Positions 19,401-30,180 of a stretch of 64,000 nucleotides of DNA are shown piece by piece. Source of the DNA: Maniola hyperantus (Eukaryota; Arthropoda; Insecta; Lepidoptera; Nymphalidae). The notes below the pieces were generated by a model, which saw only the letters and a program-made list of their open reading frames with translations, was not told the DNA's origin and searched no databases. The stretch's first letter is position 1; every line of letters begins with the position of its first letter. The DNA is taken from the NCBI RefSeq assembly GCF_902806685.2, contig NC_048554.1:1860001-1924000 (forward strand), read 5' to 3'. The translations under genes were made by a program, and so were the position numbers.

Positions 19401-22400
19401 TATGTTCCCCGATTACTCAAAAACGCCTGGACCGATTTTGAAAATTCTTTTTTTGTTTGAAAGGGTATACTTCAAAGTTGGTCCCATTTCAATTTGGTGA
19501 AGATCTGATGAACATCTTCGAAGATAGATACTGGAACTCCTCAACGGATAAGAGTAAATTGCTCGCGATCAGTGTAATAGCTTAGTAAACAGTAGATTTT
19601 TAACCAGTCATAGCATAATTTCATGGGGCCACTAAGAATTGTGAAATAAAAATTTTTTACAAAAAAAATAAAAACCGACTTCGTTACATAAACACTAAAA
19701 ATTTAAAAATAATTTAATTTATTACCGAATATATTATGTATACAAGAGTTAATATAGTTCCATAATAATATTTTTTGGGGTCGGTGCCAATGAGGTGCCA
19801 TTGTGGAGTCCCATAAAAATATGAAGTCTAGACGATTCGCGCAGCTAAAGCTAATTGGCACCGGCACCAAAAAGTATTATTAGGGAACTATATTAACTCT
19901 TGTATACATAATATATTCGGTAATAAATTAAATTATTTTTCAATTTTTAGTGTTTATATAACGAAGTCGGTTTTTATTTTTTTTGTAAAAAAATTTTTTA
20001 AACATGTTTTACACGGGTCCTTGACCTGCAATAAAGTGATTTTATTTTATTTATTACCTTTGCATAGCATCTGTCATTTCAGACCTAAGCGGGCTCACGT
20101 GGCAATCATTGCTGGTCTCCACATAATAAAATTTGATATTCTACAATACAAAATACACAATGATTAATTTTCTATGATGGTATACCTACAAACATTTTTA
20201 GACGCAGCCTTTCTTGGTATCTTTACCTTGATATCTACATCTGTATCCAGTTTCAGAAGATCGGCCTTATCACCTGCCACGATCTTGGTCAAGGGAGCTA
20301 AATCCTCGACGTGCTTTGATATGAAGCCCAGGCAAAACATACTGTCTTCATCGCCGTTGCGGTAGAAGCAACCTGCATTAACTAAATTATTATCAAAGTC
20401 AAAGTCTCGAATTGGGTATAGTGCATTCAAAATAAACTGGTGTGTTTCCACTTGAGACCGTCATTAACAATAACAATAGGATTAAGTTGTGGCGAGTGAA
20501 TTCAAAAGTATCAACACTATGAGGTTGAACCGGCTCCTTTAAAAACAGAGACAGAAAATCGTGCAAAATGTCGATGAAATACGATTGTAGTACGGAACCC
20601 TCAGTGCGCGAGTCTGACTCGTGCGTAAAGCACGTAATAATAATTGCAAAGATGGTCAAAATGTGGGTACCTTTGGTATTTGTAGTTCCAGCTGTAGGAT
20701 GATGTCCAAACATTCCGCAGTAAAACGCTGGCATACGGGTAGAGCCTCCGATATCAGTACCTGTTCAGGAAGTAATGAATGAGATGAATACATACTTGCA
20801 GACTCTACAGCATATCTGTTTAGGTCAAATTCGTCAAAGTTAATTTAGTTACAAGAATTCATACTAGATGGCGCTGTCTTCCTTTGCCTCGCGCAATTGT
20901 CTAAGTCCTGTACCTGTATATACATATTATACCGTTATTAGATTTGTTCAGTTCGAACTTCGATATGAGATCTGTCTTGTGTTTTATTTCTACCTGTGTC
21001 TAGTTACTTTACCACCGACCACGTGTGATGTGATGTGATGAGTGTACATAGACAGATATCAACCTCCACATCTGGCTGATTTCTATTTTCGTGCGTTATT
21101 ATTGTATTTTTGTGCAATAAGTGAGAAAAGTGGAACTTTTGCAAGCTGTGCTGAAATAATTTATACCAATCCAATCCGCTTATGGCCAGCGTGGTAGAAT
21201 ATGGCCAAAACCCTTCTCACTCTGAGAGGAGACCCGTAAGAGACCTGTGCTCTGTAGTGAGCCGGCGATGGGATGATGATGATGATAACTGGGAACATGA
21301 TGAACTATAAACTTACACATGCTGATAGGTGTGGCGTAAGTGGCAGTTAGAGCAGCTTCAGCGCCGCTTGAACCACCTGGCGACCTGCCTGTGTGGTGCG
21401 GGTTAGTTGTCATGCCATACACTGGATTACGGGTTTCTTGCCTGAAACAAAATAACGTAATAACATTAATTAGGGTTCCGTACCTCAAAAGGAAAAACGG
21501 AACCCTTATAGGATCACTTTGTTGTCTGTCTGTCTGTCTGTTTGTCGGTCTATCAAGAAACCTACAGGGTACTTCCCGTTGATCTAGAATCATGAAATTT
21601 GGCAGGTAGGTAGGTCTTATAGCAGACATTCGGGGAAAAATCTGAAAACCGTGAATTTGTTGTTACATCACGAGAAAAAAATTAAAAAATTGTGTTAATT
21701 AACAAATTGCTATTTTCGACTTTCAAAGTAAGATTGCTATATCAAGTGGGGTACGTAGTAGCATACGAAAGATCTTCACCTGTGCATTTTAAAACAGATT
21801 TTCATTTATTTTTAGGCATTATAGTTTTTGATTTATCGTGCAAAATGTCGATAAAATACGATTGTAGTACGGAACCCTCAGTGCGCGAGTCTGACTCGCA
21901 CTTGGCTGGTTTTTTTAATACATATCAAAAATTGCGGAACCGGCAGGACTCGAACCTGCGTCGCTACGATACGGCATAAACTAGCCTGCACGCACGCGGT
22001 ACTACTATTGGTTCGAGGTCTCATTCAAGTATTATTTTTCTCGATTGTGAATTTGCCATTTTTAACTCTAATATTTTTTATATTTATAAATCGATTGTAA
22101 TACCATGACTAAATCGTTTCGCTTCGGGAAAACAACCACTACAATTTCAGCGTGTACATATACTATAGTAAGAAATCTAAGCAACAAACCATATGAGCAT
22201 CTCCGGCAAATTGGTGACGGCCACGATAATGGCTCCAGCAGCCCTCATCCTCACGACAGCCTCACTGTCCTCTGCAGCTTTCTCATTGCGACGACACCAT
22301 AGACCCAAGGTAAGCGGCATGCCCTTTACAGCTTGGCTTTCTTTTGCGGTGTATGGGACTCCTATTAAAAGCATAATGCCCGATCATATATATACTAGGT

Positions 22401-24172
22401 GACAACATTATGAATTTTTTTTTACTATTTTTACTGTTTTTACTATTTATCAATTTTATCAGTGAAATACCAAAACTAATTAATATAAAAATACAGAACT
22501 GACTGTTATTTTAAGCGCTTCCGCAAAAAGGCGAAGGGATATGATCCATTTTAGTACAGAATTCATACATATCTATGTACATATATAAAAGGAAAAACTG
22601 ACTGACTGATCTATCAACACGTAGCTCAAACAACTGGACAGATCGGGTTTTTGGCATGCAGATATCTATTATGACGTAGACATGCGCTAAGAAAGGATTT
22701 TTGAAATATAGTTCCTAAGGGGGTAAAATAGGGGTTTGAGTGTAGTCCATGCGGACGAAATCGCGGGTATAATTACCTAGATGTTAGACATTAGACGCAC
22801 ACAATAATGTCATTGGTCACCTACCATAATGCTGTAAGTAGTTAGTTAGGTAGGTAGGTAGATGTGCAATCGAAAAGTTTTTGAACGCCTAACCAAAAAA
22901 AATGTTTTACCCAAAAGTGGTTTTTTGGAGAATTCCTCCGAAAGTCCCTCATTGATCAGTTTATCTACTTCTCTTGCTTCTTCTAATGCTGCTTCGAAGC
23001 GATCTGCTGCTATTGCATTCAGGTGAGGGTTAACCTGCATTTAATAATTTTTATTATCTAAAGGGTTTGCACAGCTAAAAAGCTGTGATAGCCTAGTGGT
23101 TAGGACGTCCGTCTTCTAATCGGAGGTCGGAGGTTCTATCCCGGGCACGCACCTCTAACTTTTCGGAGTTATGTGCTTTTTAATAATTAAATATCACTTG
23201 CTTTAACGGTGAAGGAAAACATCGTGAGGAAACTTGCAAGCCTGAGAGTTTTCCATAATGTTCTCAAAGGTGTGTGAAGTCTACCAATCCGCATATGGGC
23301 AGCGTGGTAGACTATGGCCAAAACCCTTCTCACTCTGAGGGGAGACCCGTGCCGTTAGTTAGCCGGCGATGGGTTGATCACGATGATGATGATGAAGGGT
23401 TTGCATGACCCCAGTGAACTAAATGTGACTCACAGATGCAAAAAGTCATTCTATCAGTTCAAAATCTTATTTTCTGAGTCATACGTGGTTCACAGGATAG
23501 TAACCGCGTTAATAAAATAGTTCCCTGTTCGTAAATAAATCCAAAATAAAAAGTAAGGATCTATAATTAGATGAGTCCCAATCCCAAAGCCAGACACAAA
23601 ATTTGCTAGTGAGAATTTTTATAATAAGTACAAATTTTTCAGTGCTTAGGTTTAAGTGTTTTATATATGTACTAACTACTTATTTATGTAATTGTAACTG
23701 TTTGTCTCTATAAAATAGATAAATCAAATTAAAAATTAAATACCTACTGCCAGAGATGTGAAATCTCAACTTTGATGAGTTTTATTACCAATGATTTATG
23801 CCTGTTTACAGAGCGATGATGAATTCGATCACTTGTTCTTAGCCCAAAAAGTATGTACCTACTTGATCAGTGTGCCTCTATCAAGCAATTTTTAAATACT
23901 ACAAGTACATTAATATAGAATGTACCCACTATGAGCGTTAGATATACCTGTTTAATCCTTTCAATAACAGCTTGTACCAACTCTTCTGACTTCAATTCCT
24001 TTTGTTTAATCTTCTTTGCTAAACTGGTTGCACTTTCTGTGAGGAAGGCATGTTTCTTCTCGAGGTCTGGCATAACCTTCTTCTTTCCTTCCCAGTAGAG
24101 GGAGAAGAAGAAATCTATCATTTTGTCCAGGTACAGCCGAATTAATACAAATATAGGTCTTAATACAGACAT
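13128..24172 (-). CDS. Fatty-acid amide hydrolase 2-like (FAAH-A), complete, 11 exons
   Basis: Amidase-signature serine hydrolase that splits fatty-acid amides, probably at intracellular membranes. Exons in transcript order: 23948-24172, 22911-23034, 22190-22361, 21317-21441, 20671-20760, 20227-20372, 20058-20140, 17709-17886, 16855-16995, 15504-15641, 13128-13271. All have GT-AG sites and all phases agree, giving 521 aa; human FAAH2 has about 530. The N-terminus (MSVLRPIFVLIRLYLDKMID) is a hydrophobic anchor. The catalytic triad is K123 (VPYTAKES), S199 (GGSSG) and S222 (TDIGGSTRMPAF). The C-terminus carries GLPIGIQVLAAPYNDALCLA and ends AACKVK. The start is the first in-frame ATG, after an in-frame GTG. 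Exon 10 is the first unit of a 15-unit array: only the first acceptor and first donor give an intact protein. Insects have several FAAH-like paralogues, so substrate is not assigned. Confidence 0.9.
13546..15641 (-). repeat. 15-unit, 137-bp tandem array of FAAH-A exon 10 with its splice donor
   Basis: GCGCTCGGGAACAAGAGCAC recurs at 13546, 13683, 13820 and so on to 15601, exactly every 137 bp. Each full unit encodes the 46-codon exon (GDNGVLLFPSAPHASPYNYS and onward to LKCPATQ) followed by CAG|GTAAAC. The exon proper is 138 nt (15504-15641) and begins CAG|GGTAAAC; at every internal junction one G is missing (CAG|GTAAAC). The repeat therefore shifts frame, and read-through meets TAG two codons on. 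Units differ at about six sites. Those ending at 14134 and 14956 have lost the donor (GT to AT). The leftmost unit is cut off at about 13546. Confidence 0.95.
15655..15858 (-). repeat. CCCGCGACTTCGT-type interspersed repeat
   Basis: Inverted copy from TTATAAATGCGAAAGTGTC to CCACGCGAGTGAAGTCGC. It starts about 12 bp upstream of the exon 10 acceptor. Confidence 0.75.
16036..16160 (-). repeat. GACTGACTGACT-tailed lepidopteran repeat (CTAGCTTATGCTCGCGACTT family)
   Basis: Inverted copy: ATAAAAGGAAAAGG, (GACT)n, GGGGGTGAAATAGGGGTTTG, then GTCGCGAGCATAAGCTAG. Confidence 0.8.
16414..16848 (+). repeat. CCGGCCAAGTGCGAGTC-family repeat abutting a splice donor
   Basis: Full-length copy whose 3' end (GAGGTACGGGAACCCTGAAAA) directly touches the GTAAGT donor of FAAH-A exon 9 (16849-16854). 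Confidence 0.85.
17049..17491 (+). repeat. CCGGCCAAGTGCGAGTC-family repeat
   Basis: Full-length forward copy in FAAH-A intron 8, about 55 bp upstream of the exon 9 acceptor. Confidence 0.85.
18066..18180. mobile_element. GC-rich hairpin element
   Basis: Contains CTAACCTGGTGCGGGCGAG and GTGCGGGGCGTCCC, then CCCCGATTGCCATCTCA. It shares this core with 41775-41915 and 12108-12172. Confidence 0.55.
18239..19086. repeat. ~157-bp direct repeats flanking the left arm of a foldback
   Basis: GAAGTTCTGAGATTTTTCTT through TGGGGGTTGCGTACAAAAAC occurs at 18239-18396 and again at 18929-19086, enclosing the left arm of the long inverted repeat. Confidence 0.85.
18401..19877. repeat. Long inverted repeat (arms ~530 bp) in FAAH-A intron 7
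   Basis: ACTTTTTGGTGCCGGTGCCA at 18401 pairs with its reverse complement ending at 19877. Pairing continues through a (A)29 tract at about 18868-18896 and a matching (T)29 tract at 19370-19399, down to AAAAGGAGGAGGTTCTCA near 19330. The loop is about 390 bp. The right arm has one ~11-bp insertion. A further partial forward copy of the left arm follows at 19878-20003. No ORF; the two FFFFFF-rich frames are reading the homopolymers. Confidence 0.9.
20415..20555 (-). mobile_element. Fragment of TIR element (GTGCATTCAATATTAACTGG family)
   Basis: Begins GTGCATTCAAAATAAACTGG and runs to AACCGGCTCCTTTAAAAAC. It is a truncated relative of the element at 35664-35992, sitting about 40 bp upstream of the exon 6 acceptor. 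Confidence 0.7.
21470..21917 (-). repeat. CCGGCCAAGTGCGAGTC-family repeat
   Basis: Full-length inverted copy, from TTAGGGTTCCGTACCTCAAA to GACTCGCACTTGGCTGG, starting about 30 bp upstream of the exon 4 acceptor. It is followed at 21942-22020 by an inverted tRNA-like head (GCAGGACTCGAACCTGC) that lacks a full cloverleaf. Confidence 0.85.
22586..22782 (-). repeat. GACTGACTGACT-tailed repeat
   Basis: Inverted copy: ATATAAAAGGAAAAACTGACT, CTCAAACAACTGGACAGATC, GGGGGTAAAATAGGGGTTTG, CATGCGGACGAAATCGCGG. Confidence 0.8.
23072..23394 (+). mobile_element. tRNA-derived SINE with 11-bp target duplication
   Basis: Same family as 6254-6604, with A/B-box head (AGCCTAGTGGTTAGGACG, GGTTCTATCCC) and (GATGAT) tail. 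AAGGGTTTGCA is duplicated at 23061-23071 and 23395-23405. It lies in FAAH-A intron 1, 38 bp from exon 2. Confidence 0.88.
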
Positions 24173-24506
24173 TTTCACCGGTGACACTAAATCTGAGGGT
24201 AGGTAAATAAAATAAAATTAAAACAAACAAGGAACAATATGTTTGCATACAACAGGACCGTTTCATTAATTTCTTTAAACCTTACTAACTTATGTATAGT
24301 AGGACAAATGTTACGCAAATAACTACGTGTTCAATTAGTAATTTTACACAAATTAACTACTAAACAAAACTAGGTAAATGGGTACTCGTAAACTCACGAC
24401 ACCGTTTCGAAGACTGTACTGTTGCGTGGGATTTTATTTCAATAACATGCAATGATAAACTAAGTTCGCATTGTTGTAAAACAGCTAACTATGTACCTAT
24501 TTTGAC

Positions 24507-24855
24507 GACCTCCCTGGCGCAGTGGTGAGCGCTGTGGTCTTAATAGTGGGAGGTCCCGGGTTCGATTCCTGGCAGGGGTTTGGAATTTTATAATTTCTAA
24601 ATTTCTGGTCTGGTCTGGTGGGAGGCTTCGGCCGTGGCTAGTTACCACCCTACCGGCAAAGCCGTGCCGCCAAGCGATTTAGCGTTCCGGTACGATGCCG
24701 TGTTGAAACCAAAAGGGTATGGGTTTAATAAAAACTGCCATACCCCTTCCAGGTTAGCCCGCTATCATCTTAGACTGCATCATCACTTACCACCAGGTGA
24801 GATTGCAGTCAAGGGCTAACTTGTATCTGAATAAAAATAATAATAAAAAAAAAAA
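24507..24855 (+). mobile_element. Second tRNA-derived SINE family, near full length
   Basis: Head CCCTGGCGCAGTGGTGAGCG (A box) and GGTTCGATTCCTGG (B box). The body has GGAGGCTTCGGCCGTGGC and CACCAGGTGAGATTGCAGT, ending in (AAT)n/poly(A). TACCTAT occurs on both sides (about 24494 and 24862) as a possible target duplication. Fragments recur near 35620, 36000, 50610 and 55790. Confidence 0.8.
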
Positions 24856-25025
24856 TCATACCTATGCTATGCCATAAATATAAAATATAGTTAGCTAAGC
24901 GATTCATGTAAAAAATCACATTGGTGCGTTGCAGATTGGTTGAAGGACAAACAGTACACACACTTTCGCATTTATAATAAGTAAGTACCTACTAAGTAGG
25001 TAGGTATTTTTTTATCGCTGTGAAA

Positions 25026-25602
25026 TGCGTTTACACATCCTCCCCAGAAGCCAGCCAGCCAGTCAGTCAGCCAGACAGCCAGATGCCATGGAAGGTGTGT
25101 GGGACTCGCTGCCTAAATGCGACCGAAATACCCACTAAACCCAGCGGCGCTCCTGCGCGTCGCCTGGCGGCTGGGTTACGGGAACACCGAAGCACTTAAC
25201 CGCGACCCAGCCAGCTACGTCCGCCAAGGCGGACCCTCCACCAGGGACCTACTCGCGAGGTCCCCCCACCGCACGTCTGGAACGCACCAACGAAATGCGC
25301 CCCCGACCCGGGGACCCAACAGGCGACAACGCGTTTCCGCGGACATCGCCCGCGTCCTATCTATCGCTTCGTCCACTGTGCCCTCTGCTAGTTAGGGGGA
25401 CACGCGGAGAAACTCCCCCCTGCCAGGTCATTAGCCATAGACAATACATAGCCGAAGAGAAATTATTAGCCATGTTACCGGGGTGCACCGGCCCGAATAC
25501 TGCTCTACCCCTCGGTCGCATCCAAAAGGAGCCAGCAGCACCCAGGCACATTGGAAGGTTACCTGGCTCGCACCCCAGGTGGGTAGGTACCGAGGTAAAG
25601 TA
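25026..25602 (+). mobile_element. GC-rich interspersed element, forward copy
   Basis: A sharply GC-rich block with GTGCACCGGCCCGAATACTG and CCCTCTGCTAGTTAGGGGGA. It is the same sequence as 29600-30180 in opposite orientation. Several overlapping frames are open only because of composition. It is possibly the 5' region of a non-LTR element; I could not identify a domain. Confidence 0.6.
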
Positions 25603-25609
25603 AAGTAAA

Positions 25610-25735
25610 AGTAAAATATGCTTTATTGTACACCAAAACAAAAACAATAGACATATAACAAATACAGCATGTACAATAGGCGGCCTTATCGCTAAAATAG
25701 CGATCTCTTCGAGGCAACCTTAAGGTAGAGGATAT
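25610..25735 (-). mobile_element. LINE 3'-end fragment
   Basis: Inverted tail: GCTTTATTGTACACCAAAAC, then GGCGGCCTTATCGC and GATCTCTTCGAGGCAACC. This recurrent LINE 3' UTR motif is recognised from memory. Confidence 0.5.
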
Positions 25736-25792
25736 TATAAAAATTAAAGAAAGCGGAAGGGGTGTACTAATTAAATAAAATAAATACACATA

Positions 25793-25890
25793 ATATACGT
25801 ATGTATATATATATACAATATATATATATATATATATATACGTATGTATATATATATATATATATATATACATACGTATATATATAAAAA
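25793..25890. repeat. (TA)n-rich microsatellite
   Basis: TATATATA runs broken by ACGTATG and CATACGT, giving a self-complementary tract. Confidence 0.9.
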
Positions 25891-26230
25891 TGAAAATACA
25901 ACAGTAAATAAGAGAGGAATAGACGACATATAAGTATTAGAATTTAGAAGTGAATTAATTTTTTTTGCTTTCCTAATAACATACTTAACCGGTGCAATAA
26001 TTAGATAGGTAGGTATATTATGAGTCGCTCATAACGGTCGCGGTCATTGGCTAATCTAGTCGTAATTCGTAACCACATAGAAATATATAGCGGTGAGCTT
26101 ACGCAACCAACTGCATGAACCAGTTTCTTGCTTTCTACGGCAATAATACTGGGCCTTCATTATTGTGTGTTATTTAACTACTAATGTGATCTATTAGCCA
26201 AAGCAAAAGCAGTATATCTGTTTATCACGC

Positions 26231-26540
26231 AAAAGTAGCTATCATCATCATCATGATCGACCCATCGCCGGCTCACTACAGAGCACGGGTCTCCTCTCAG
26301 AGTCAGAAGGGTTTTGGGCATAGACTACCACGCTGGCCATGTATGGATTGGTAGACTTTACACACCTTTGAGAACATTATGGAGAACTCTCAGGCATGTA
26401 AGTTTCCTCACTATATGTTTTCCTTCACCGTTAAAGCAAGTGATATTTAATTACTTAAAACGCACATAGCTCGGAAAAGTTAGGGGTGCGTGCCCGGGAT
26501 CGAACCCCCGACGTCCGATTAGAAGGCGGACGTCCTAACC
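26231..26540 (-). mobile_element. SINE, inverted, truncated in its head
   Basis: ATCATCATCATGATCGACCC tail end, then the body, then GGGATCGAACCCCCGACGTCC. It stops at GGACGTCCTAACC, so the A-box end is lost. Confidence 0.82.
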
Positions 26541-26824
26541 TAAAAATACCTAAAAATAACTTGTTTCTAGTTTCTACACGTGAAATGCGTGTATGTATAC
26601 GAAATCGGGCGAGCATAAAAGAAACTAGAATTCAAAGCGTCCAGCTCACGCGACTTCAACATACATACCTACACGTGTAGAAACTAGAAACAAAAGTTAT
26701 TTTTTACTTTGTAGTGGTTTTGGAAGTCGGTTTTTTTAATAATTTTTTTTATCCCAGAAAATCAAAGAGTTCCCACGGGATTTTAAAGAAATCTATGTCC
26801 ACGTGTCGCGGGCATCAGCTATAA

Positions 26825-26960
26825 GTCCCGCAAATTGCTAATGCGTGCGGCCGCCATTTTAGTGACGTCAGCACTAGACTTAAGTTTCAAGCTGATAGTA
26901 TATTTTTACTTATATATACGTCAAATGACGTCTCTACTCTCCCACAATTTGGTTTGAGCT
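26825..26960. mobile_element. MITE fragment (AAGTCCCGCAAATTGCTA family)
   Basis: Starts ATAAGTCCCGCAAATTGCTA and GTGACGTCAGCACTAGACTT. Only the left part is recognisable. Confidence 0.7.
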
Positions 26961-27147
26961 TGATATTGCAACATGATCCAGAATATTAATTCCACACGTC
27001 ACTTATTAACGACAACAGAAATTTAATCTAAGATAGGAAATAGTTACGTCATACCAGTTCTGGTTTACTTATTGCAATTATATAGGTACCTACCTACCTA
27101 CTTAATTCTTTAGTTACAAAATCACAACTGAACTGAACTAGCTACCT

Positions 27148-27622
27148 ACTAAGGCTAAGTGCGCACAACGAAAAAAAATCTTTGCGAAAAAAAATCGCAA
27201 TTCTGTGAACCATCAAAATACATTAGCATCCACGCACTGCGAAAAAAAACCGCATGCGATTAATATTCGCAATTGCGGTGTGATGCGAATTCGTAAGAAT
27301 TTTTATAAGTATATGGAAAAATACTTGAGTCCCGCGCACTTCGGAAAAAATCGCAATCCTTTTATGTAATATTAAGTAGTAAATAATGCATATTTTCTTT
27401 TTTGTATCCATATTTAGATGTTCACTCTATTTGATATAATTTATTAAATGTTCGTCTAACGTCTTGTTCATGTTGGTACAGTATTGACTGATTTCAGCTC
27501 CCTGTCATTCGTGGTGCGAAAATAAATCGTGGTGCGCGTAGGAATAATATTCGCATTGCAATTAAATTTCGCATTGAACATGCGGAAAAAACCGCATCTC
27601 AGTGTGCGCTTAGCCTTAGCTA
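27148..27622. mobile_element. MITE with CTAAGGCTAAGTGCGCAC ends
   Basis: The left end CTAAGGCTAAGTGCGCACAA is matched inverted by GTGTGCGCTTAGCCTTAGC at the right. The interior holds repeated GCGAAAAAAAATCGCA and GCGGAAAAAACCGCA blocks. Flanks GCTACCTAC and GCTATACCTAC may be a decayed target duplication. No ORF. Confidence 0.7.
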
Positions 27623-27844
27623 TACCTACTTATCCGATTTTTTTGGACCTAAAATAAATACCGATAAGTAAATACCTAGGTACCTATTAAAAGATAAAAT
27701 AAAACACCAAAACGTTGTTAGTTTCTCAAAGTAGGTACCTACCTAAGTATTTTACTTCTTTGTCTGTCTTTAATTTCTATATTTCTTTAATTTTTTATTA
27801 ATTTATTTACAAGTTATAGAAACCCAAACGCCATTTTAATTTTG

Positions 27845-28110
27845 TCCGTTTCTCTGTAATAAAATTCGAGCCAATTTGAAAGGTAGTGGTAAGTGCCTAC
27901 TTCGTATTTTCTTTGTTTCTCCATGATAAACTTCGAAAATTCGAGCCGATTTTGAAGGGACTATGACCTTTCACGTATTTTGATGGTATGGTAATTGTTC
28001 TGTTTGTTCGGGATAAACTTCAGAAATTCGAGCCAATTTTAAAGGTACTAGGTATGTATTTTGTCTGTTTCTATAAACTTCGAATTCGAGCCCATTTTGA
28101 AAAAACTGGC
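27845..28110 (+). repeat. Diverged short tandem repeat (~4 copies)
   Basis: The phrase AATTCGAGCCAATTTTGAAGG, preceded by TTTGTTTCTnnATGATAAACTTC-like sequence, recurs about every 55-95 bp. It is flanked by AT-rich DNA with no gene (27622-28600). Confidence 0.6.
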
Positions 28111-28611
28111 CATTTAACTTTTAATGAAAAAAATGCAAGTTTTAATCAATTTGTAATGAAAAACATGCAAAGACCTGAGGCGAAGACATTATAAACCGTC
28201 GTTTCTTATGTAAGCCTAGACGAAGGACCTCCACGCGATGTATAGGAATGATTTATTACATTAGGTACCTAGGTACATTTATATGTAGGAACTCAAAATA
28301 TTAGAAATTTACAAATAAATTATTACTTACAATTAATTGTAACACTCCAAAATTGTACATTTGATAAATAACAGTAAAATTATATTAAGTATTTTTGATA
28401 GGCAAATTGAATTATAGTAAACACGAGCCCACACAAGTTAAAACACCGGTGTTGCGGCTATGACTACCTACTTGCGATGTTTTTCCTTCATTCACTTGCT
28501 AGATAAGTGTCTATGTTTACATACTTAGTTATAAAAGACTGCAGGGGAAGTGAATTGGACGCACAACTGCTATTGGACGTATAAAACAAAAGATAGATTA
28601 ACTGTACGGTA

Positions 28612-28775
28612 TTGTCTAAAACCTGCATCAATCATTATTTCAATCTCAATTGTTCTGATTGGCTGAATTTGTGCGATTCTTGTTGCAACAATGCATTGTA
28701 GCCAATAGTGAGCAAGCGTTAACCAATCAGAGATGATTGCGATCGTGACATTGTAGCTCTCTGTCATTCTCCCAC
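28612..28775 (+). mobile_element. Short element with TTGGCTGAATTT core
   Basis: GATTGTCTAAAACCTGCATC...GATTGGCTGAATTTGTGCG...GCATTGTAGCCAATAGTGA...GCGATCGTGACATTGTAGC. Also found at about 7850-7953 and 8755-8905, and nested inside the palindrome at 51979-52455. Confidence 0.65.
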
Positions 28776-28789
28776 AATCGCGCAGCAGG

Positions 28790-29474
28790 TCAAATGTGAG
28801 TCGGACTCGCAAAAATTCACGGTTTCCGGATTTTTCCCTTTATTTACCTACTTTTATTTCATGATTGTAGGTAACAGAAGTACTTACACTGTAGGTTTTA
28901 TTTCCTTGACGAGTTTTGACTCTTGACAGACAGATAGACAACGATCACGATAGGTACATGTATAAACGACGAAGTAATCCGATAAGGGTTCCTAATCCTA
29001 GAAATAGGTATCTAAGTATCTACTAAAATCAAGTAGGTACATACGTTACGTACCTACCTACTCTTTACGTAAAAAAAACCGGCCAAGTCCGAGTCAGACT
29101 CGCGCACTGAGGGTTCCGTACTGCAGTCGTATTTTTTTGACATTTGGCACAAAAATCAAAAACTATTATTCATAAAAATCTGTTTTAGAATGTATAGGTA
29201 AAAGTAAAACCCATTCATATAATACCCCACTTGGTATAGATACTAATTATTTGTTCAAAACACATTTTAATTTTTTTTTCTGTGATGTAACCATAAATTC
29301 ACGGTTTTCAGATTTTCCCCCTAATGTCTACTATAAGACCTACCTACCTGCCAAATTTCATGATTTTAGGTCACCGGAATTGCTTACCCTGTAGGTTTCT
29401 TGACAGACAGACAGACAACAAAGTGATCCTTTAAGGGTTCCGTTTTTCCTTTTTAGGTACGGAACCCTAAAAAG
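28790..29474 (+). repeat. Two CCGGCCAAGTGCGAGTC-family copies in tandem
   Basis: A partial copy (to about 29010) and a nearly full copy (29070-29474, ending GTACGGAACCCTAAAAA). Both are forward. Confidence 0.8.
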
Positions 29475-29599
29475 AAGTGGTAAAGTCAGCTTCCTATAAT
29501 TTAAGTGAGCGCCATTACATAATGTTAATAAGGGTGGGCGCCCGGGGTACGATCCCGGGCATGCACCTATTTTTCAGAGCTGTATGCGTTTTATGACTT

Positions 29600-30180
29600 T
29601 TGGCTGGAGTTCATCAGAAGGGTGCCAGCCAAGTAACCTCTCAGTGTGCCTGGGTGCTGCTGGTCCCCTTTTGGGTGCATCGGGCATCCGAGGGGAAGAG
29701 CAGTATTCGGGCCGGTGCACCCCGGTAACATGGCTAATAATCTCTCTTCGGGGATATTGTTAGCCATGGCTAATGACCTAGGCAGGGGGGAGGTTTCTCC
29801 GCGTGTCCCTCTGACTAGCAGAGGGCACAGTGGACGAGGCGAAGGATGAGACGCGGGCGACGTGCGCGGGATTGCGTTGTCGCCCGTTGGGTCTCCGGGG
29901 GAGGTGAGGTGCACATAGTTGGTGCACCTCGGACGTGCGACTGGGGACCTCGTGAGCGGGTCCCCGGTGGAGGGTCCGCCTCGGCGGATGTCGCTGACTG
30001 GGTCGCGGTGGTTTGCTTCGGCGTTCCCGTGACCCAGTTACCAGGCGACGCGCAGGAGTGCCGCTGGGTTTTAGTAGGTATTCCGGTCGCCTCTCGGCTG
30101 ACGAGTCCCACATACCTTCCCTTCAGTTGGTTGGCTGGCGGGCTTCCAGGAGGGGGGGATGCGTAAATGCATTTCTCAGC
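29600..30180 (-). mobile_element. GC-rich interspersed element, inverted copy
   Basis: Reverse complement of the block at 25026-25602: GGCCGGTGCACCCCGGTAAC, CCCTCTGACTAGCAGAGGG, CACGTCCGAGG-type boxes. It ends AATGCATTTCTCAGCG. Open frames here reflect high GC and are not called. Confidence 0.6.

Noticed and set aside
18765..19500. Two Phe-rich frames
   Set aside because: They are translations of the A29/T29 homopolymers in the two arms of the foldback.
25559..25873. Tyr/Ile-rich frame
   Set aside because: It reads the (TA)n microsatellite.
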